A DNA stretch of 64,000 bases from JBBDMC01 sp963826055 (GCA_963826055.1 CAWGVO010000017.1:124001-188000); one strand, 5' to 3'. Shown: positions 8,248 to 17,496, numbered from the stretch's first letter. Numbers and translations are program-made. Notes: generated by a model from the sequence alone, not told the origin.

Positions 8248-9119
8248 CCGGGGTCGGCGATGCCCTGCCGTTGCCACTGAGAGGCGGTCGGCTGGGAGCG
8301 GCGGGCCGGGCCGACGTGCGCGACCGTGACCCTGACGGCAAGGCCCTCGCCGGCGCCGCCGTAGTGGGCGCCGCGGACCGGGGCAGCTTCAAGATAGTCG
8401 AGGCCGGCGGCAAGGCGCACATAGGCGTCGGTCGGGCATATACCGTTGGCGGGGTCGAAGCCGACCCAGCCGAGGTCGTCGACGAGAATCTCCGCCCAGG
8501 CGTGGCCGGCGGCCTGCTCGTTCATGTCGTCGGCCCTCAGCATGTAGCCGCCGACGTAGCGGGCGGGGATGCCGAGATGGCGAACGGCGGCGATGAAGAC
8601 GTGGGCGAAGTCCTGGCAAACGCCGTGGCCGAGGGCGAAGGCTTCGATGGCGCTGGTGCCGGTGTCGGTCGCATTGACGTTGAAGCGCATGCGCGTGCGG
8701 ATACCGTCCATGACCGCGTGCATGAGCGCGATGCGGTCAGGGCCCGCTTCCGTGGCGATGGTGTCGGCGAAGCCGCGGATAGCGGCGTCGGCGGTGGTGA
8801 GGGCGGTGTCGCGCAAGAACACGACCGGCGGGAAGCGCTCGATCTGGCCGGTGACGACGCCGTGAGTATCGACGGTCTCGACCTCGCCGTGGGCGACGAT
8901 GGCCAGTTCGGCAAGCGGCCCCTCGACGGTGAAATTGTGGACGACGTTGCCGAACGGATCGGTCGCCTGGTCGAGGCGGCAGTCGTGGTCGACGTCTATC
9001 CGCCAGTTGACGATGAAGAGGCCGTCGTAGCCGCGCGGCGTCAGCCGTAGAGTCTGGATCGCGCGCCGGGCCGGTGTCTCGTACGTGTAGACGGTCTCGT
9101 GGCGGATGGCGAGGCGCAT
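8238..9119 (-). CDS. Transglutaminase-like protein (Anbu cluster)
   Basis: A 293-residue cytoplasmic protein of the transglutaminase-like family with the bacterial N-terminal beta domain (HETVYTYETPA) followed by a papain-like core. The triad is visible: Cys168 (GVCQDFAH), His206 (GHAWAE) and Asp222 (GFDPANG). Members of this subfamily are predicted amidases or peptidases acting on the product of the neighbouring ATP-grasp protein. It is the third gene of a tight operon, 10 bp after the alpha-E stop. The last ~25 residues look like an extension beyond the usual family end and overlap the convergent exported-protein gene. Confidence 0.9.
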   Translation of the reverse strand: MRLAIRHETVYTYETPARRAIQTLRLTPRGYDGLFIVNWRIDVDHDCRLDQATDPFGNVVHNFTVEGPLAELAIVAHGEVETVDTHGVVTGQIERFPPVVFLRDTALTTADAAIRGFADTIATEAGPDRIALMHAVMDGIRTRMRFNVNATDTGTSAIEAFALGHGVCQDFAHVFIAAVRHLGIPARYVGGYMLRADDMNEQAAGHAWAEILVDDLGWVGFDPANGICPTDAYVRLAAGLDYLEAAPVRGAHYGGAGEGLAVRVTVAHVGPARRSQPTASQWQRQGIADPGQR

Positions 9120-9129
9120 GGGCGGGCCT

Positions 9130-10074
9130 TCAGGTCAGGTACTGCTCGGTGATCGCAGCGCCGAGACGATTGTTGTCGGCGATGAACTCGGTGAGAAACT
9201 CGTGGAGGCCCTTCTTCTGGAAGATGTCCGAAATGTCGGAGTTCTTGAGGCGAGTGTGGATCGAGCGGGCGACCCGCTGGGCGGGCCCCTGGCGACCATA
9301 GGCCTGCGACAGCTGATCGAGAAAGATCGTGAGGTTTTCGTAGCAGCTCGCCAGCGAGCGCGGCATCTGGCTGTTGAGGACCAGCAGGTCGGCGATCAGC
9401 CATGGCTTGAGGCTCTCGTGATAGACCCAGTGGTAGGCCGCCACCGAGGAGACCGAACGCAGGATCGACGACCATTGGAAATAGTCGAGGCCACCGCCGA
9501 CCGGGGCGCCTTCGGGCAACAGCAGGTGGTACTTCACGTCGAGGATGCGGGCGGTGGAATCGGCGCGCTCCAGATAGACGCCGAGGCGCAGAAACGAATA
9601 GGCGTCGTTTCTCAGCATCGTGCGATAGGCGGAACCGTCGAAGCGCAGGCACGATTCCTTCACGTGGTTCAGGAACTCGGTGAGCGTGTCGCGGTCCATC
9701 TGCCGGCGGTTGAAGCGCCTGAGGTCCAGCCAGCCGGCGTTGATGGCTTCCCACATGTCGGTGGTGAGCGCCGTGCGTTCGGCGCGGCCGTTGTGGCGGG
9801 CGGTCTGCAGGCAACGGGTGATGCTCGACGGGTTGTCGGTATCGAAACCAAGGAAATCGACGACCGTTTCGCGGTCGGCGTTGGCGTGGTGCTCCTTGAA
9901 AAAAGACAGCGCGCCGGCAGCGGCAAGCGCCGATTCCCATTCGTTGGTCTCGCCGGCGTAGGAGATCGGCATGGCGGTCAGCCGGCGCGCCGCGTCGATG
10001 ATGCGGGCGGTGTTGTCGGCACGCTCGACGTAGCGGGCAAGCCAGAACAGGCTGTCGGCCGTGCGGCTCAGCAT
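9130..10074 (-). CDS. Alpha-E domain protein (Anbu cluster)
   Basis: A 314-residue all-helical alpha-E family protein. The opening MLSRTADSLFWLARYVERAD is the family hallmark, repeated as LGVYLERADSTARILD in the second half (an internal duplication with E-R-A-D/E motifs). The family is almost always beside a circularly permuted ATP-grasp protein, as here with a 1-bp gap, and is thought to work with it in amide-bond formation or to hold its substrate. No catalytic role is proven. Length is normal for the family. Confidence 0.9.
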   Translation of the reverse strand: MLSRTADSLFWLARYVERADNTARIIDAARRLTAMPISYAGETNEWESALAAAGALSFFKEHHANADRETVVDFLGFDTDNPSSITRCLQTARHNGRAERTALTTDMWEAINAGWLDLRRFNRRQMDRDTLTEFLNHVKESCLRFDGSAYRTMLRNDAYSFLRLGVYLERADSTARILDVKYHLLLPEGAPVGGGLDYFQWSSILRSVSSVAAYHWVYHESLKPWLIADLLVLNSQMPRSLASCYENLTIFLDQLSQAYGRQGPAQRVARSIHTRLKNSDISDIFQKKGLHEFLTEFIADNNRLGAAITEQYLT

Positions 10075-10075
10075 G

Positions 10076-11495
10076 TCATGCGTCCAGCACCCAGGTGTCC
10101 TTGGTGCCGCCGCCCTGGCTGGAGTTGACCACCAGCGAGCCCTCGGTGAGCGCCACCCGGGTGAGACCGCCGGGGACGATGCGGACCTTGTCGGTGCCCG
10201 AGAGGACGAAGGGCCTGAGGTCGACGTGGCGGGGGGCGATGCCGGCATCGACGAAGGTCGGCGAGGTCGACAGCGCCAGCGTCGGCTGGGCGATGAAGTT
10301 GTCCGGGTTCGCCCTGATCTTGTCGGCGAAGTGCACGCGGGTCGCCTTGTCGGCGGCCGGCCCGACCAGCATGCCGTAGCCGCCTGAACCGGCGACCTCC
10401 TTGACCACCAGCTCCGCGAGGTGGTCGAGCACGTAGCGGCAGGCGTCGGGCTCGCGGCAGCGCCACGTCGGCACGTTGTTGAGGATCGGTTCCTCACCGA
10501 GATAGAAGCGGACGATCTCGGGCATGTACGAGTAGACCGCCTTGTCGTCGGCGACGCCGGTGCCGATGGCGTTGGCGAGCGTGATGTTGCCGGCGCGGTA
10601 AACGTTCATCAGGCCAGGAACGCCGAGGGACGAGTCGGGCCGGAAGGCGAGGGGATCGAGGAAATCATCGTCGAGGCGACGGTAGAGCACGTCGACCCGC
10701 TTTGGTCCCTCGGTGGTGCGCATCAGCACCACGTCGTCACGGACCAGAAGGTCACGACCCTCGACCAGCTCGACGCCGAGCTTGTCGGCCAGGAAGGAGT
10801 GCTCGTAGTAGGCGCTGTTGAACGGGCCGGGCGTCAGCAGCGCTACCGTCGGCTCGGCCGGCGCCGAGCGCGGTGCCAGCGACAGCAGTGTCGCCAGCAG
10901 TTCCTCCGGGTAGTTCTCGATCGGGGCGATGCGGTTGATGGCGAAGAGATCGGGGAAGAGCCGCATCATCACTTCCCGGTTCTCCAGCATGTAGGAGACG
11001 CCGGAGGGAACGCGGGCGTTGTCCTCCAGCACGTAGAAGTCCTTGTCGTCGACGCGCACGACGTCGATGCCGGCGATGTGGACGTAGAGGTCGTGGGGGA
11101 CCCTGAAGCCGGCCATCTCCGGCCGGAAGGTGGGGTTGCGGTAGATGAGGTCGGCGGGGATCTTGCCGGCGGCGAGGATCTCGGCGTTGCCGTAGATGTC
11201 GGCGAGGAATCGGTTGAGAGCGGTGGCGCGCTGTTCGAGCCCCTGCGCCAGCCGCTGCCATTCGGCGCGGGTGAGGACGCGCGGGAATGATGTCGAACGG
11301 GATGATGCGCTCCTCCGCCTCGACGTCGCCACGCACCGCGAACGTGATGCCGATGCGGCGGAAGAGGAGTTCCGCCTCCGCGCGGCGGCGGGCGAGCAGG
11401 TCCGGCGGGGTGGATTCCAGCCAGCGCTGGAGAAATTCATAGCCCGGCCGGCAGACGCGGTCGCTGGCGAACATCTCGTTGAAGGCCGCGGTCAT
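10076..11495 (-). pseudogene. Circularly permuted ATP-grasp protein (Anbu cluster), one-base frameshift
   Basis: First gene of the ATP-grasp/alpha-E/transglutaminase operon. The reading begins MTAAFNEMF at 11495 and runs in one frame to FDIIP, then must shift to RVLTRAEWQRL and on to the stop at 10076. One extra base in the GGG at 11283-11285 explains this; without it the protein is 472 residues, the normal family length. Conserved stretches include DIYGN, VLEDNARVPSG, LLTPGPFNSAYYEHSFLA and KEVAGSGGYG. The family is predicted to ligate amino acids or small peptides using ATP. The rest of the frame is clean, so a sequencing error is more likely than decay. Confidence 0.85.
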
Positions 11496-11616
11496 GGCTG
11501 CTTCCGTCCCACAAGTCTGTCCCGGCCAATCCCTGACCGTGGAAACCAGAGCTTAGAACGACTTGCAAGAAGGACGCCAATCCGGCGACACGGGCAGGTG
11601 GGGTAAGGCGCCGCCC

Positions 11617-12441
11617 TCAGGCCGCCACGCCCTGGCTCTCGACCTGGGGTTCGAGGGCCGCGGGCTCGCTCTGGTTGGCCCAGTTGATGATCTCCAGGCG
11701 GCCGTCGTCGTGCTCGACGATCGCCGTGCAACTCTCCACCCAGTCACCGCAGTTCACGTACGACAACCCGAAGTCGTCGTGGATGGTGGCGCTGTGGATA
11801 TGGCCGCAAACGACGCCGTCCACGGCGTGCTCGCTCGCCGCCTTGACCAGGGCCTGCTCGTAGTGGCCGATGAAATTGACCGCCGCCTTGACTCGCATCT
11901 TGGCCCAGTTGGAGAACGACCAGTAGGGCATGCCGAGGCGCTGGCCGAGCCGGTTGACGAAGGTGTTGACGGCGAGGGCGGTGGCGTAGGCGCTGTCGCC
12001 GAAGAAGGCGAGCCAGCGGGCCTGTGCCTGGACGACGTCGAAGCAGTCGCCGTGGACGACGAGGTAGCGCTTGCCGTCGGCGGCCTCGTGCACCACGGTG
12101 TCGGTGATGTCGAAGCCGTCGATGCTGCCGCCGCAATAGGCGCGAACGAATTCGTCGTGGTTGCCCGGCAGGTAGACCACGCGGGTGCCGGTCTTCGCCT
12201 TTTCCTTCAGGTGGTAAAGCACCTTGGAATGGTCGTCGGGCCAGTGCCAGCGTACCCGCAGACGCCATTCGTCGATGATGTCACCGACGAGGTAGATGGT
12301 GTCGGCGTCGTGCTTGGCTAGAAAATCGAGGAGGTGGGCGACCTGGCAACCGCGGGTGCCGAGATGAAGATCGGACAGGAACAGGGTGCGGTACTGCCGC
12401 GGCGGAGGCATGGCTCTCATCGGGTTGGAGTCCTCACTCAT
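11617..12441 (-). CDS. Metallophosphoesterase, LpxH-like (COG2908 type)
   Basis: A 274-residue calcineurin-like phosphoesterase. All metal-binding blocks are present in order: LSDLHLG, GDIIDEW, PGNHDE, VVHGDCFD and CGHIHSA. It resembles UDP-2,3-diacylglucosamine hydrolase (LpxH), the lipid A enzyme, but many alphaproteobacteria use LpxI instead and keep a COG2908 relative of unknown substrate, so the LpxH function is not certain. The start at 12441 is an ATG with GAGTCC following; an internal ATG (MRAMPPP) is also possible. It stands 121 bp from the Anbu-cluster operon on the same strand. Confidence 0.82.
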   Translation of the reverse strand: MSEDSNPMRAMPPPRQYRTLFLSDLHLGTRGCQVAHLLDFLAKHDADTIYLVGDIIDEWRLRVRWHWPDDHSKVLYHLKEKAKTGTRVVYLPGNHDEFVRAYCGGSIDGFDITDTVVHEAADGKRYLVVHGDCFDVVQAQARWLAFFGDSAYATALAVNTFVNRLGQRLGMPYWSFSNWAKMRVKAAVNFIGHYEQALVKAASEHAVDGVVCGHIHSATIHDDFGLSYVNCGDWVESCTAIVEHDDGRLEIINWANQSEPAALEPQVESQGVAA

Positions 12442-12876
12442 CGTATGGCCGACGAAAGCAGCCTTGAGAAGGGGTGAACCGGCGCGCCCTTGTGGCCGCG
12501 CCATCTGAGTAGGCCGCGGATCGAGCGCATGGAGTGGGCGGCGCGGCGGGGGTGGGCGATGGCTGGCCGCTGAACGTGGCGAGGGGCGGTGCTGCCGAAG
12601 GGGGCGAGGACAGGGAGGGCAACTGCCGCGAGATTCATTGGGGCGATGATCATTTGCGGCGGACGGTGCCAACGATCTGTGTCGGATGAATCAACTGCGT
12701 ATGACATGCATATAACAGGCCGGGCGGCAAGGCGCGCTGGCCGGCAGGCGCGACGAAATGCCCGGTTTTCAGCGTCCGGCGCATGCGGGCGGTCGGCTCG
12801 CGGCGCCGCCGGGTCCCGCGGAATCTGGCGTGAATTCGCATGGAGCGCCGTTGGCTGGTCGCGAATCACCCATGGT
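12442..12876. other. 435-bp intergenic region without a supported gene
   Basis: No reading frame here has a plausible start, composition and family match. It must carry the promoter of the metallophosphoesterase gene. The only AT-rich patch, around 12690-12720 (with CATGCATATAAC), is a candidate promoter core. No RNA gene or repeat was recognised. Confidence 0.5.
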
Positions 12877-13578
12877 CTAGATGAGCTTGAGGCCCTTGAA
12901 AGAGGCATGGCCGTCCTTGCCGACGATGATGTGGTCGTGGACGAGAATGCCCAGCGGCTGGGCGATATCGATCAACGACTTTGTCATTTGGATGTCGGCC
13001 CGCGACGGGGTGGGGTCGCCGGAGGGATGGTTGTGGACAAGGATGATGGCGGTCGCGGACAGCTCCAGGGCGCGCTTGACCACCTCGCGGGGGTAAACCG
13101 GCGTGTGGTCGACGGTCCCGCGCTGCTGCACCTCGTCGGCGATGAGGGCGTTCTTCTTGTCGAGGAAAAGGATGCGGAACTGCTCGATCGGTTCGTAGGC
13201 CATGGCGGCGCGGCAGTAGTCGATCACGGCCGACCATGAGTTGAGCAGCGGGCGGGTGCGCACGGGGTCGCGGGCAAAGCGCTGCGCGGCGGCCTGGATG
13301 ACCTTGAGGTGATGGGCGACGGCCTCGCCGACTCCGTCGACCTCGGTGAGCCGGGCTTCGGGGGCGGCAAGCACCTCGGAGAAACTGCCGAAGCGGGTGA
13401 GCAGCGCCTTCGCGACCGGCTTCACGTCGCGGCGGGGCAGGGCCTGGAACAGGATCAGCTCGAGCAGTTCGTAGTCGGCGACCGCCTCGGGACCGGCGTC
13501 GTGGAAGCGGGCTTTCAGGCGTTCGCGGTGGCCGTGGAAATGGGGAAGTCCCCCGGCCTTGTCGCGAAATCCGCTCAT
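12877..13578 (-). CDS. radC: RadC family JAB-domain protein
   Basis: A 233-residue UPF0758/RadC protein. The N-terminal helix-hairpin-helix part contains EVDGVGEAVAHHLK, and the C-terminal JAB/MPN domain carries the zinc motif HNHPSGDPTPS followed by AD. Despite its name, a DNA-repair role of RadC is not established; the JAMM fold suggests a metal-dependent hydrolase. It starts 2 bp after the map stop and is cotranscribed with it. Confidence 0.92.
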   Translation of the reverse strand: MSGFRDKAGGLPHFHGHRERLKARFHDAGPEAVADYELLELILFQALPRRDVKPVAKALLTRFGSFSEVLAAPEARLTEVDGVGEAVAHHLKVIQAAAQRFARDPVRTRPLLNSWSAVIDYCRAAMAYEPIEQFRILFLDKKNALIADEVQQRGTVDHTPVYPREVVKRALELSATAIILVHNHPSGDPTPSRADIQMTKSLIDIAQPLGILVHDHIIVGKDGHASFKGLKLI

Positions 13579-13580
13579 AC

Positions 13581-14402
13581 TCAGGCCGGCGGCGCGGCGT
13601 CGTATTTGGGCGACAGGGTGAAGACCTCGTGCCCCGCCTCGGTGACGCCAACGGTGTGCTCGTACTGCGCCGACAGCGAGCGGTCTCGGGTCACCGCCGT
13701 CCACCCGTCCGACAGTATCTTCACGTGCGGCCGGCCGAGGTTGATCATCGGCTCGACGGTGAAGATCATGCCGGGCTTCAGCACGATGCCTTCTCCGGGG
13801 CTGCCGTAGTGCAGGATGTTGGGCACGTCGTGGAACAGGCGGCCGACACCATGACCGCAGAAGTCGCGCACGACGCTGCACCGCTCGCCCTCGGCGTACT
13901 CCTGGATGGCGTGGCCGATGTCGCCGGTGGTGGCGCCGGGGCGCACGGCGGCGATGCCGCGCATCATCGCCTCGTGGGTAACCTCGCACAGCCGCTCGGC
14001 GGCGCGCTTGACGCTGCCGACCTTGTACATGCGGCTTGAATCGCCGTGCCAGCCGTCGACGATCAGCGTCACGTCGACGTTGACGATGTCGCCGTCGCGG
14101 AGCGGCTTGTCGCCGGGGATGCCGTGGCAGACGACGTGGTTGATCGAGACGCAGGTGGACTTCATGTAGCCCTTGTAGCCAAGCGTCGCCGGAATCGCGC
14201 CGTGGGCGAGGGCGAAATCGTAGACGAAACGGTCGATCACCTCGGTGGGACGGCCGGGTGTCACGATGTCGCCCAGCGCGTCGAGGCATTCGGCGACGAG
14301 ACGGCCGGCGCGCCGCATGGCGGCGAAGTCGGCCGGTCCGTGCAGCTTGACCTGGCCGTCGTTCTTGAGAGGCGCCAGGGCGGCGTCGATGTAGTTGACC
14401 AT
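13581..14402 (-). CDS. map: Methionine aminopeptidase, type I
   Basis: A 273-residue cytosolic enzyme that removes N-terminal methionine from nascent proteins. The five metal ligands fall in NVDVT (Asp), GDSSRM (Asp), GHGVGRLFHD (His), FTVEPMIN (Glu) and YEHTVGVT (Glu). The N-terminal stretch before ADFAAMRRAGRL is short as in proteobacterial enzymes. The ATG at 14402 is preferred over a GTG at 14429. The order sfsA-map-radC is common in Rhizobiales. Confidence 0.95.
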   Translation of the reverse strand: MVNYIDAALAPLKNDGQVKLHGPADFAAMRRAGRLVAECLDALGDIVTPGRPTEVIDRFVYDFALAHGAIPATLGYKGYMKSTCVSINHVVCHGIPGDKPLRDGDIVNVDVTLIVDGWHGDSSRMYKVGSVKRAAERLCEVTHEAMMRGIAAVRPGATTGDIGHAIQEYAEGERCSVVRDFCGHGVGRLFHDVPNILHYGSPGEGIVLKPGMIFTVEPMINLGRPHVKILSDGWTAVTRDRSLSAQYEHTVGVTEAGHEVFTLSPKYDAAPPA

Positions 14403-14453
14403 GACCGCGAGGATATGGCGACTTTCCACGGGCCGCGCAAGCGCCGCAACGCC

Positions 14454-15155
14454 TCACCCGAGGACAGGAATCGGACGGCCGACCGCGATCTCCACCGGCG
14501 TGATCCGGCAATCGTAGGCGAGCATTTCGACGCCGGCGTTCCGCGCCCGGTCGAAGGCGGTGCCGTAGGCCGGATCGACGTCGCGGGCGAGGGTGAACCG
14601 TTCCGCATCGGTGCGCTGGATCAGGTAGAGCATCACCGCCCGGTGGCCGGCCGCGACCATGTCGGCAAGCTCGGCGAGGTGCTTGGTGCCGCGCGCCGTG
14701 ACCGAATCGGGGAACTCGGCGAGGCCCGGCTGCCGCGACAGGTGGACGTTCTTGACCTCGACGTAGGTGTCGCTTCGCCCCGGCCCGGCGAGCAGGATAT
14801 CAACGCGCGAGTTCTTGCCGTAACGGACCTCGCGCCGGAGGACCTCGTAGCCGGCAAGCTCCGTGATCGCGCCGGAGGCGAGTGCATCGGCGACGAGCCG
14901 GTTCGGGTGGGCGGTGTTGATGCCGACCAGCGCGCCGTCGGCCTCGACCAGTTCCCACGACCACGGCAGCTTGCGGGTCGGGCTCGCCGAACGCGACAAC
15001 CAGATGCGCATGCCCGGTTCGGCGAGGCCGGTCATGGCGCCGGGGTTGGCGCAATGGGCGGTCACCGTCTCGCCGCCGGCAAGCTCGACATCGGCGAGAA
15101 AGCGCTTGTAGCGGCGGACGAGGCGCCCTTCGACAAGGGGAGCGGTGAAGCGCAT
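14454..15155 (-). CDS. sfsA: SfsA family protein
   Basis: A 233-residue SfsA (sugar fermentation stimulation) protein. The N terminus LVEGRLVRRYKRFLADVEL and the CANPGAM, VGINTAHPN and EVKNVHLS blocks are family signatures; the latter half has a restriction-endonuclease-like core with a D...E-V-K arrangement, so nucleic-acid binding or cleavage is suspected. In E. coli extra copies affect maltose metabolism. First gene of the sfsA-map-radC group, 51 bp ahead of map. Confidence 0.93.
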   Translation of the reverse strand: MRFTAPLVEGRLVRRYKRFLADVELAGGETVTAHCANPGAMTGLAEPGMRIWLSRSASPTRKLPWSWELVEADGALVGINTAHPNRLVADALASGAITELAGYEVLRREVRYGKNSRVDILLAGPGRSDTYVEVKNVHLSRQPGLAEFPDSVTARGTKHLAELADMVAAGHRAVMLYLIQRTDAERFTLARDVDPAYGTAFDRARNAGVEMLAYDCRITPVEIAVGRPIPVLG

Positions 15156-15211
15156 GGCGCCCGTGCGCTTACACCGCGGTCCGGCGGGACGCCAGCTTGG
15201 CGGGCCTCAGG

Positions 15212-16564
15212 CTACAGCGCCGGGCTGTGGGTGCGGGTCGATTGAGGCAGATAGGAATCGAAGCTCGCGGCGACGGCCCGCACGAGGCTCAGCGCCTCCG
15301 GTTGCATCTCGATGAGGCTGCCATCGCGTCGCACAATGCCGTCGGCGGCGAGACGGTCGAGCGCGGGAAACGCATCGGCCACCCGCTCCACCGGCTGGCG
15401 ATGGCGACGACAGACGGCGCCGACGTCGACGCGGAAGTCGCACATCAGTCGCTCGATCAGGTCGCCACGCAGGCGGTCTTCCGTGGTCAGCGCGAAGCCT
15501 TTGCAGGTGGCGAGGCGGCCGGAACGGATCGCGGCCGCGTAGGCCCTGACGGTCGGTTCATTCTGGACGTAGCCCTGCGGCAGGCGGCCGATGGCGGAGG
15601 CGCCGAGGCCGATGAGGGTCGCCGCGTCATCGGTGGTGTAGCCCTGGAAATTGCGGTGGAGTTCGCCGCTGCGCTGGGCGATCGCCATGGGGTCGGTCGG
15701 CAGCGCGTAGTGGTCGAGGCCGATGCGCTGGTAGCCGCCCGCCTTCAGCCGCGTGGCAATGGCCTCGGCCTGGTCGGCCCTTTCCGCGCCGTCGGGCAAC
15801 GTGGCGGCGTCGATCTTGCGCTGGTGTTTCTTGAAGCCCGGCACGTGGGCGTAGCCAAAGACAGCGAATCGGTCAGGGCGGAGGTCAAGGCACGCCTCGG
15901 CTGTCGCCAGGCACGAGGCGACCGTCTGATACGGCAGCCCGTAGATGAGGTCGATGTTGATGCCGTCGATGCCTGCCTGCCGCAGGCGATCCATTGCATC
16001 GGCGGTTTCGGCCAGGCTCTGGACGCGGCCGATCGCCTTCTGGACGACCGGGTCGAGGCTCTGGACGCCAAGGCTCGCCCGACTGACCCCGGCCCTGCCG
16101 AGGGCGGCTGCCATCGCCGGGGTCAGGGTGCGCGGATCGATCTCGATCGCGATCTCGGTGTCGTCGTCAAATGTGAAGCCAGCCGTGAGGCCGCTCACCA
16201 GTTCCGCGAACGTGCCGGTCGGCAGGATCGTCGGTGTCCCGCCGCCGAAGTGGAGGTGGGTGACGCGCAGTCGCCGGCCGGCTGCTGCCGTCACCAGCGC
16301 GATCTCGGCGCGGAGGGTCTCGGCGTAGGCGAGCAGCGGCTCGTCGCGCAGCGTGACCGCGGTGTTGCAGCCGCAGTACCAGCACATCCGCCGGCAAAAG
16401 GGGATGTGGACGTAGAGGGATACCCGCGCGTCGGCGGAGAGCGTTGCAAGCCAGTCCGAGTAGGTTGCCGCCGATACGGCCGGGCCGAAATGGGGCGCCG
16501 TCGGGTAGCTGGTGTAGCGGGGAAGCCGTTCCCCGGCGTATCGGGCAATAAGGTCCGGGCGCAT
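15212..16564 (-). CDS. hemN: Oxygen-independent coproporphyrinogen III oxidase
   Basis: A 450-residue radical-SAM enzyme that decarboxylates coproporphyrinogen III to protoporphyrinogen IX without oxygen. The 4Fe-4S site is CRRMCWYCGC (CxxxCxxC plus an adjacent Cys) near residue 55; YVHIPFC, GGGTPT and SLGVQSLD follow, and PRYTSYPTAPHF near the N terminus marks true HemN rather than HemW. The ATG at 16564 has GGAG 6 nt upstream and is preferred over one at 16585. An FNR-family palindrome is centred 60 bp upstream; a class II promoter from that site would start transcription about 19 nt before this ATG. Confidence 0.94.
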   Translation of the reverse strand: MRPDLIARYAGERLPRYTSYPTAPHFGPAVSAATYSDWLATLSADARVSLYVHIPFCRRMCWYCGCNTAVTLRDEPLLAYAETLRAEIALVTAAAGRRLRVTHLHFGGGTPTILPTGTFAELVSGLTAGFTFDDDTEIAIEIDPRTLTPAMAAALGRAGVSRASLGVQSLDPVVQKAIGRVQSLAETADAMDRLRQAGIDGINIDLIYGLPYQTVASCLATAEACLDLRPDRFAVFGYAHVPGFKKHQRKIDAATLPDGAERADQAEAIATRLKAGGYQRIGLDHYALPTDPMAIAQRSGELHRNFQGYTTDDAATLIGLGASAIGRLPQGYVQNEPTVRAYAAAIRSGRLATCKGFALTTEDRLRGDLIERLMCDFRVDVGAVCRRHRQPVERVADAFPALDRLAADGIVRRDGSLIEMQPEALSLVRAVAASFDSYLPQSTRTHSPAL

Positions 16565-16617
16565 GGTTTCTCCGCGGGTCGACATGTCCAATGAATGGCG
16601 GGCCGGCGGATGCGTCC

Positions 16618-16631
16618 TTGCGCTAGCGCAA
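16618..16631. promoter_or_regulatory. FNR/FixK-like palindrome before hemN
   Basis: TTGCGCTAGCGCAA is a perfect 14-bp palindrome with the outer TTG...CAA and 5-4-5 spacing of CRP/FNR-family sites (standard form TTGAT-N4-ATCAA). It sits between hemN and the divergent cinA-like gene, 54 bp from the hemN ATG. Anaerobic control of hemN by FNR/FixK proteins is well known in alphaproteobacteria; binding here is inferred. The CG at positions 4-5 departs from the classic GA. Confidence 0.55.
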
Positions 16632-16734
16632 AATTCGGCATGACGGCGTCCCTGCTTCGACGCTTGCGCCGGGAGGCGATCGCCGCTCCAATGCGGCACG
16701 TTTCGAGGCGCGCGGCAGGTTGTCGGAGGAATAG

Positions 16735-17496
16735 GTGGACGAAGAGACTGCAGCCGAGGGAAATGACGCGGTGACCGCGGCGATCCTGGTGATCGGCGAC
16801 GAAATCCTGTCCGGCAGGACAAAAGACAAGAACATAGGCTACATCGCCGAGTACCTGACCGACATCGGCATCGACCTCAGGGAGGTGCGGGTGGTGCCGG
16901 ACGTGGAGGAGGAGATCGCGGCGGCGGTCAATGCGCTGCGCGCCCGCTACACCCACGTATTCACAACCGGCGGCATCGGCCCGACCCACGACGATATCAC
17001 CGCCAAGTCGGTGGCGAAGGCGTTCGGCGTGCCGGTCGAGGTCAATGAGGGGGCGGTGGCGCTGCTGATGCAGCGGATCCCGCAGATGAACGAGGCGCGG
17101 CTCAGGATGGCGCGGATGCCGGTCGGTGCCGAACTGATCGAGAATTCCGTGTCGAAAGCGCCGGGCTTTACGATCGGCAACGTTCACGTGATGGCCGGGG
17201 TGCCGGCGATCATGCAGGCGATGCTCGATGCGCTGGCGCCGCGCCTGAAGACGGGGCAGCGGGTGCTGTCGCGCTCGGTCGCGGCGGGTCTCAAAGAGGG
17301 CGACATCGGCACGCCGCTTGGCGCGGTCCAGGCCGACTTTCCGGACGTCAAGATCGGCAGCTACCCGACGTTCGACGAAAAGGCCGGGTTCACAACGACA
17401 CTCGTGCTGAGGTCGCGCGATCCCGGGCGGCTGGAGGCGGCGGCGGAAGCGGTTGCCGCGATGCTCGCGGATGTGCGGGCGAAACTGGACCAATAA
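16735..17496 (+). CDS. CinA-like molybdopterin-binding-fold protein
   Basis: A 253-residue protein of the competence/damage-inducible CinA N-terminal (MoCF) family. AAILVIGDEILSGRTKDKN opens the fold and TTGGIGPTHDDIT is its conserved loop. Only the MoCF-type domain is present, with no C-terminal nicotinamide-nucleotide amidohydrolase domain, so this is the short form; such domains can act as ADP-ribose pyrophosphatases or in cofactor handling. GTG start with GGAGGA at 16725-16730. Divergent from hemN. Confidence 0.85.
   Translation: MDEETAAEGNDAVTAAILVIGDEILSGRTKDKNIGYIAEYLTDIGIDLREVRVVPDVEEEIAAAVNALRARYTHVFTTGGIGPTHDDITAKSVAKAFGVPVEVNEGAVALLMQRIPQMNEARLRMARMPVGAELIENSVSKAPGFTIGNVHVMAGVPAIMQAMLDALAPRLKTGQRVLSRSVAAGLKEGDIGTPLGAVQADFPDVKIGSYPTFDEKAGFTTTLVLRSRDPGRLEAAAEAVAAMLADVRAKLDQ

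Noticed and set aside
12438..12908. Open frame of 156 codons on the minus strand between the phosphoesterase and radC genes
   Set aside because: Overlaps the radC 3' end, has low-complexity Arg/Pro content and no ribosome site.
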